A stretch of 64,000 bases of DNA from PALSA-607 sp963825425 (GTDB lineage Bacteria > Actinomycetota > Actinomycetes > Acidothermales > Acidothermaceae). Position 1 is the stretch's first letter. Every line of letters begins with the position of its first letter. This document shows, one piece after another, positions 60,013-64,000 of this stretch. The stretch spans positions 186,001-250,000 of the forward strand of contig CAWGTF010000010.1 in the NCBI GenBank assembly GCA_963825425.1, in the 5' to 3' direction. Under the pieces are notes generated by a model. It was not told the origin of the DNA. It ran no database searches and saw nothing but the letters and a program-made list of their open reading frames with translations. Made by a program: the position numbers and the translations under genes.

Positions 60013-60991
60013 GGCGCCACGCGACATCCCAGTCCGCCTTATCGACCCCGAGACGTCGCGGCAAGGCGACGGCGCGGCGCCAGCGACGGACGTCGACAGG
60101 ATCGATCCCCGGGAGCCGGTTGGCACCTTGCAGATCCGTAGCCCGTGGCGGATGGCGGCTCGGCGGTTCCGCGCGCACAAGATGGCCATGCTGAGTCTGA
60201 TCCTGTTGGTCATGATTGTGCTGCTGGCGTTCATCGGGGGTGCGCTGTGGCATTACAAGTACAACATCTACAGCAATGACCTCAGCTTCAAGCCGAGTTT
60301 GAAGCACCCGTTCGGTACTGACTCAACGGGCTTCGACACGTTCTCGCAGGTGCTCCGGGGCACCCAACGATCGCTTGAGATCGCCATGTTCGTGTCCGTG
60401 AGTTCGACGATCGTCGGAACGATCTACGGCGCGGTCTCCGGTTACGCAGGAGGCATGGTCGACTCGTTCATGATGCGGGTCGTCGACCTCTTCTTGACCT
60501 TCCCGATCATCGCCGTCGCCGCGGTGCTCACGCACAACATCGGGCCGAAGGCAAACGGCTGGTTCTGGATCTCGATGATCCTCGCGTCGCTGACCTGGCC
60601 CTATGTCGCCCGAGTCGTGCGCGGCAACGCACTGGCGATTCGAGAGAAGGAATACATCGAGGCGGCACACGCTCTCGGTGCCTCGCGCACCCGCGTCATC
60701 TTCCGGCACGTCGTGCCGAACGTCATCAGCGTCGTCATCGTCATCTTCACGATTTTGGTGGCGACCTCGATTCTGGCCGAAACGGCATTGTCATTCGTCG
60801 GCTTCGGCGTGCAGCCACCTGACACCTCACTGGGTCTGCTCGTGAACAGCGCGCAGACCGCGGTCGCAACGCGTCCGTGGCTGTTCTACTTCCCAGGGCT
60901 CTTCATCATCATGATCGCGCTCACCGCCAACTTCATCGGCGACGGCTTGCGCGACGCGCTTGACCCGACGGCATCGAAGGGCCGCGCGTGA
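60005..60991 (+). CDS. Peptide ABC permease, DppC/OppC type
   Basis: 328 aa. An N-terminal cytosolic section of about 45 residues, then first helix MLSLILLVMIVLLAFIGGALW, HPFGTDSTGFDTFSQVLRG, and the EAA loop EYIEAAHALGASRTRVIFRHVVPN. The ending GLRDALDPTA is standard. ATG 60005 overlaps the DppB stop. Partner of DppB in the membrane channel. Confidence 0.95.
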   Translation: MSRAPRDIPVRLIDPETSRQGDGAAPATDVDRIDPREPVGTLQIRSPWRMAARRFRAHKMAMLSLILLVMIVLLAFIGGALWHYKYNIYSNDLSFKPSLKHPFGTDSTGFDTFSQVLRGTQRSLEIAMFVSVSSTIVGTIYGAVSGYAGGMVDSFMMRVVDLFLTFPIIAVAAVLTHNIGPKANGWFWISMILASLTWPYVARVVRGNALAIREKEYIEAAHALGASRTRVIFRHVVPNVISVVIVIFTILVATSILAETALSFVGFGVQPPDTSLGLLVNSAQTAVATRPWLFYFPGLFIIMIALTANFIGDGLRDALDPTASKGRA

Positions 60992-62109
60992 GTCACTACA
61001 CCACCGGTGGCGCGACCCCAGTTCGAACGGCAGGCTCAGCGGAAACGGTGCTCGCAGTCGACGACGTTTCGGTCAGCTTCCGCACCGAGGACGGCACGGT
61101 TCGGGCCGTGCGGGGCGTCAGCTACGACCTGCATCGCGGCGAGGTCCTCGGGATCGTCGGTGAGTCGGGATCCGGCAAGTCCGTGACGTCGCTCGCGGTC
61201 ATGGGTTTGCTGCCACGGACCGCGCACGTCACCGGCTCTGTCCGGCTCGGCAATGACGAGTTGCTCGGGCTGTCTGAACACCAGCTTGCGCACTACCGTG
61301 GCCAGCAACTCGCGATGATCTTCCAGGATCCGATGACCAGTCTGAACCCGGTGTATTCCGTGGGCTGGCAAATCGCGGAGGCCCTCACCGCACACCAGCA
61401 CCTGAGCAGGGAAGCTGCACATGCCCGCGCTGTGGCGTTGCTGAAAATCGTCGGCATCCCGAACGCGGAGGAACGTGCCCACAGTTACCCGCACGAGTTC
61501 TCCGGAGGAATGCGGCAACGCGCAGTCATCGCGATCGCGATCGCGAACGGCCCCGAGGTCATCATCGCGGACGAGCCGACCACCGCCCTCGACGTCACGG
61601 TGCAGGCGCAGGTGCTCGAGACCTTGAAGACCGCCCGCGACGAGACTGGCGCCGCGATGATCCTGATCACCCACGACCTCGGCGTCGTCGCGGGCCAAGC
61701 CGATCGGGTGTTGGTGATGTACGCCGGCCGCGCTGTCGAGGTCGGCACTGTCGAGGAGATCTTCTACACGCCGCGGATGCCATACACGTTGGGCCTGCTC
61801 GGCAGTTTGCCCCGCCTTGACCGCTCGGCGCACGCGAGGCTGACGCCGATCACCGGTGTACCGCCGTCCCTGATCGACATGCCACCCGGTTGCCCGTTCG
61901 CGCCCCGCTGCCCGATGGCCGAGGACATCTGCCGCGTCGAGGAGCCGATTCTTGCTCCCACGTCGTCAGCCGATCACGTCGCCGCGTGTCACTTCAGCGA
62001 TCGACTCGAAGGCATGGAGCCCGGCGACTTGTTCAAGACGACGTCCAAGGACGACGCGCTTCCAGCTGAGGTCGGCGCTGCTGTTCCGTTGCCTGGGGAC
62101 GCGTCGTGA
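60988..62109 (+). CDS. Peptide ABC ATPase, DppD type
   Basis: 373 aa. Walker A GESGSGKSVTSLAVMGL, MIFQDPMTSLNPVYSVGWQ, signature FSGGMRQRAVIAIAI, Walker B EVIIADEPTTALDV, switch His in LITHDLGVVAG, and the oligopeptide-specific C-terminal region PGCPFAPRCPMAEDICR. GTG start overlaps the DppC stop by four bases. Intact. Confidence 0.95.
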   Translation: MSHYTTGGATPVRTAGSAETVLAVDDVSVSFRTEDGTVRAVRGVSYDLHRGEVLGIVGESGSGKSVTSLAVMGLLPRTAHVTGSVRLGNDELLGLSEHQLAHYRGQQLAMIFQDPMTSLNPVYSVGWQIAEALTAHQHLSREAAHARAVALLKIVGIPNAEERAHSYPHEFSGGMRQRAVIAIAIANGPEVIIADEPTTALDVTVQAQVLETLKTARDETGAAMILITHDLGVVAGQADRVLVMYAGRAVEVGTVEEIFYTPRMPYTLGLLGSLPRLDRSAHARLTPITGVPPSLIDMPPGCPFAPRCPMAEDICRVEEPILAPTSSADHVAACHFSDRLEGMEPGDLFKTTSKDDALPAEVGAAVPLPGDAS

Positions 62110-63161
62110 CCGTCGCTGACGTGAAGAGCAATCCGGCCCCAGCGCCCGGCGCTGCTCCGGTGCTCTCGGTACAAAACTTGGTGAAGCACTTCCCGGTGCG
62201 CAGTCGTGGTCTCATTCGCCGAGTCATCGGCTACGTGCACGCGGTCTGCGATGTGTCCTTCGACATCTACCCCGGCGAGACTCTCGGCTTGGTCGGCGAA
62301 TCGGGGTGCGGCAAGACAACGACAAGTCGAGCCGTGTTGAACCTGCAGCCCGCGACGTCCGGCCGTGTCCTTTTCAACTCGGTTGACATCACCAAGGCAC
62401 CGACCCGTGAGATGCGTCGACTGCGCCGCGAAATGCAGATCGTGTTCCAAGACCCGTACGCCTCGCTGGATCCCCGGATGTCGGTGCACGAGATCGTCGC
62501 CGAACCACTGAAGATCCATGGGCTGTATGGCCACGGCGGACACCAGCGAGTCACCGAGTTGCTGCGAACCGTTGGGCTGAGCGCCGAGCACGGCAACCGG
62601 TATCCGCACGAGTTCTCCGGTGGCCAACGGCAGCGCATCGGAATCGCGAGAGCCCTCGCTCTCGAGCCCCGGTTGCTCGTGCTCGACGAACCGGTGTCGG
62701 CGCTCGACGTGTCGATCCAAGCCGGCGTCGTGAACCTGCTCGAGGAGATTCAGGAGCGACTCGGGCTCGCCTACCTGTTCGTCGCCCACGACCTGTCGGT
62801 GGTCCGGCACATTTCCGACCGGATCGCGGTCATGTACCTCGGGCGAATCGTCGAGATCGCGAAGACGGACGATCTCTTCAGCTCACCGGCGCATCCGTAC
62901 ACGCAGGCGCTCATCTCGGCGATCCCGATTCCCGACCCAGTCAAGGAGCGGGCCCGCCAGCGAGTGATCATCACCGGTGACGTCCCCAGCCCGGTCGACC
63001 CACCGAGCGGCTGCCGGTTCCGCACCCGTTGCCCCAAGTTTGCGAACGAGTTGCGCAAGGACCAGCAGCAACATTGCATCGACGACCTCCCCGCGCTGAC
63101 CGACCGTGGGCATGGCCACCCGGTGGCCTGCCACTACGCCGAGGTCGTGGATGTTCTGTAA
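62106..63161 (+). CDS. Peptide ABC ATPase, DppF type
   Basis: 351 aa. The DppF-type opening LVKHFPVRSRG precedes Walker A GESGCGKTTTSRAV, then FQDPYASLDPRMSV, signature FSGGQRQRIGIARAL, Walker B LLVLDEPVSALDVS and the C-terminal CRFRTRCPKF. GTG start overlaps the previous stop. Completes the five-gene importer. Confidence 0.95.
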   Translation: MTVADVKSNPAPAPGAAPVLSVQNLVKHFPVRSRGLIRRVIGYVHAVCDVSFDIYPGETLGLVGESGCGKTTTSRAVLNLQPATSGRVLFNSVDITKAPTREMRRLRREMQIVFQDPYASLDPRMSVHEIVAEPLKIHGLYGHGGHQRVTELLRTVGLSAEHGNRYPHEFSGGQRQRIGIARALALEPRLLVLDEPVSALDVSIQAGVVNLLEEIQERLGLAYLFVAHDLSVVRHISDRIAVMYLGRIVEIAKTDDLFSSPAHPYTQALISAIPIPDPVKERARQRVIITGDVPSPVDPPSGCRFRTRCPKFANELRKDQQQHCIDDLPALTDRGHGHPVACHYAEVVDVL

Positions 63162-63215
63162 GGCGGTAAGCTCGGTAGGCTTGGTGGAGTTCTCGATGGT
63201 AGGCAGGAGTCGAAC

Positions 63216-63446
63216 GTGATCGGCACATTGGAGATCGTCATCTCGGTGACGAGCCTGCTGCTCGTCGTCCTGATCCTGCTGCACCGCGGCAAGGGTGGCG
63301 GGCTTTCCGACATGTTTGGCGGCGGCTTCACGTCGAGTTTCGCCGGGTCATCGGTGGTCGAGCGCAACCTTGACCGTTTCACGCTGCTCACGGCGTTCAT
63401 CTGGTTCGCCTCGATCGTCGGCCTGCTGCTGCTGTTCAAGGGATAA
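63216..63446 (+). CDS. secG: Preprotein translocase subunit SecG
   Basis: 76 aa. Two helices (TLEIVISVTSLLLVVLILLH and LTAFIWFASIVGLLLLF) joined by the conserved loop RGKGGGLSDMFGGGFTSSF. Auxiliary subunit of the SecYEG export channel. GTG 63216 behind GGCAGGAG. Usually sits directly behind tpiA in actinobacteria. Confidence 0.95.
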   Translation: MIGTLEIVISVTSLLLVVLILLHRGKGGGLSDMFGGGFTSSFAGSSVVERNLDRFTLLTAFIWFASIVGLLLLFKG

Positions 63447-63580
63447 CTGGCCAAACCTTGCCGGTCCGGGCAATCTCACCCGGTCATGGCCGTAGAATCG
63501 TGCGCAGGCGACAATCTTTGCCTGTTGGCAACCTGCCGTTTGCTCAGAACATCTGTTCGTCCAATATCAAGGAGATCGTT

Positions 63581-63931
63581 GTGGCTGGTGGCAACGCGAT
63601 ACGCGGAAGCCGGGTAGGCGCTGGGCCGATGGGCGAGGCCGAGCGGGGCGAGTCCGCGCCACGCCGCCGGATCTCGTTCTGGTGCGCGAACGGTCATGAG
63701 ACGCGTCCGTCGTTTGCCTCTGACGCCGTCATCCCCGAGTCGTGGGATTGTCCCCGCTGCGGCCTGCCTGCCGGTCCCGACCGCGACGTGCCGCCGACTG
63801 CGCCGCGGACCGAGCCCTACAAGACGCACCTCGCCTACGTGCGCGAGCGGCGCAACGACGCCGACGGCGAGGCGATCCTTGCCGAAGCTCTCGAGCGGCT
63901 GCGCACCTCGAAGGTCTACCCGCGCATTTAG
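63581..63931 (+). CDS. rbpA: RNA polymerase-binding protein RbpA
   Basis: 116 aa, actinobacteria-specific. It binds the principal sigma factor and core polymerase and stabilises the open complex. N-terminus AGGNAIRGSRVGAGPMGEAERG is the DNA-contacting basic tail, the core zinc-ribbon-like part is FWCANGHET..WDCPRCG, and the sigma-interaction helix is EAILAEALERLRTSK. GTG 63581 follows AAGGAGA. The window ends 69 bp later with nothing else recognised. Confidence 0.96.
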   Translation: MAGGNAIRGSRVGAGPMGEAERGESAPRRRISFWCANGHETRPSFASDAVIPESWDCPRCGLPAGPDRDVPPTAPRTEPYKTHLAYVRERRNDADGEAILAEALERLRTSKVYPRI

Positions 63932-64000
63932 CGAGCGCGTCAGGGTGACGCGATCCGCGACATGCTCCTCGGCAACTTGTTGGCGGCCGCTTCATCTAAC

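Overview
The window is high-GC DNA from an actinomycete. The evidence is the gene order (trpCBA-lgt, gltBD, pyk, pdtaR, polA-rpsA-coaE-uvrB, uvrA/uvrC-rapZ-yvcK-whiA, gap-pgk-tpiA, secG, rbpA), the actinobacterial RNA-polymerase partner RbpA, a mycothiol-type DinB/MDMPI protein, a WhiA regulator, and many GTG starts preceded by a -10 box at leaderless spacing. I cannot place it to genus.

Layout. 1-7.6 kb: the end of a Trp-associated membrane protein, a two-component system, trpC, trpB, trpA, lgt and a VIT/CCC1-type metal transporter. 7.7-15.2 kb: glutamate synthase gltB/gltD and pyruvate kinase. 15.2-22.8 kb: a sugar-utilisation locus (ROK repressor divergent from a sugar ABC importer, a Gfo/Idh/MocA dehydrogenase and a TIM-barrel isomerase). 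22.8-23.0 kb: a minus-strand tRNA with anticodon CAA and a 47-bp duplication of its 3' half. 23.0-30.3 kb: the ANTAR regulator pdtaR and a complete branched-chain amino-acid-type ABC importer (livJHMGF). 30.3-32.5 kb: an EamA exporter, a 669-bp non-coding stretch and a GNAT acetyltransferase. 32.6-45.3 kb: polA, two lipoproteins of unknown role flanking a methyltransferase and rpsA, coaE, uvrB, a YciI-like protein, two small membrane proteins, an MBL-fold hydrolase and a DinB/MDMPI protein. 45.4-53.6 kb: uvrA, uvrC, rapZ, yvcK, whiA. 53.7-56.7 kb: gap, pgk, tpiA. 56.9-63.2 kb: a dipeptide/oligopeptide ABC importer placed between tpiA and secG. 63.2-63.9 kb: secG and rbpA.

The most striking property is the reading frames. 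About fifty frame breaks interrupt otherwise well-conserved genes. Nearly all have the same sign (one extra base), and they are clumped: roughly 0-15 kb, 26.3-32.1 kb, 48.3-50.4 kb, 53.9 kb and 57.1-58.6 kb, with long clean stretches between. Insertion-biased sequence error in poorly covered parts of the assembly is the simplest explanation. The same single-base correction dissolves three apparent gene fusions (LivH-LivM, UvrA-UvrC, UvrC-RapZ) into normal separate or overlapping genes. Genes are annotated below as their full intended extents, with break positions given.

I found no CRISPR array, prophage, insertion sequence, toxin-antitoxin pair or recognisable defence system. The non-routine material is in the intergenic regions: nested inverted repeats before uvrB and after the EamA gene, a 10-bp inverted repeat pair 106 bp apart before the sugar importer, tandem duplications at several gene ends, and the tRNA with its duplicated half.
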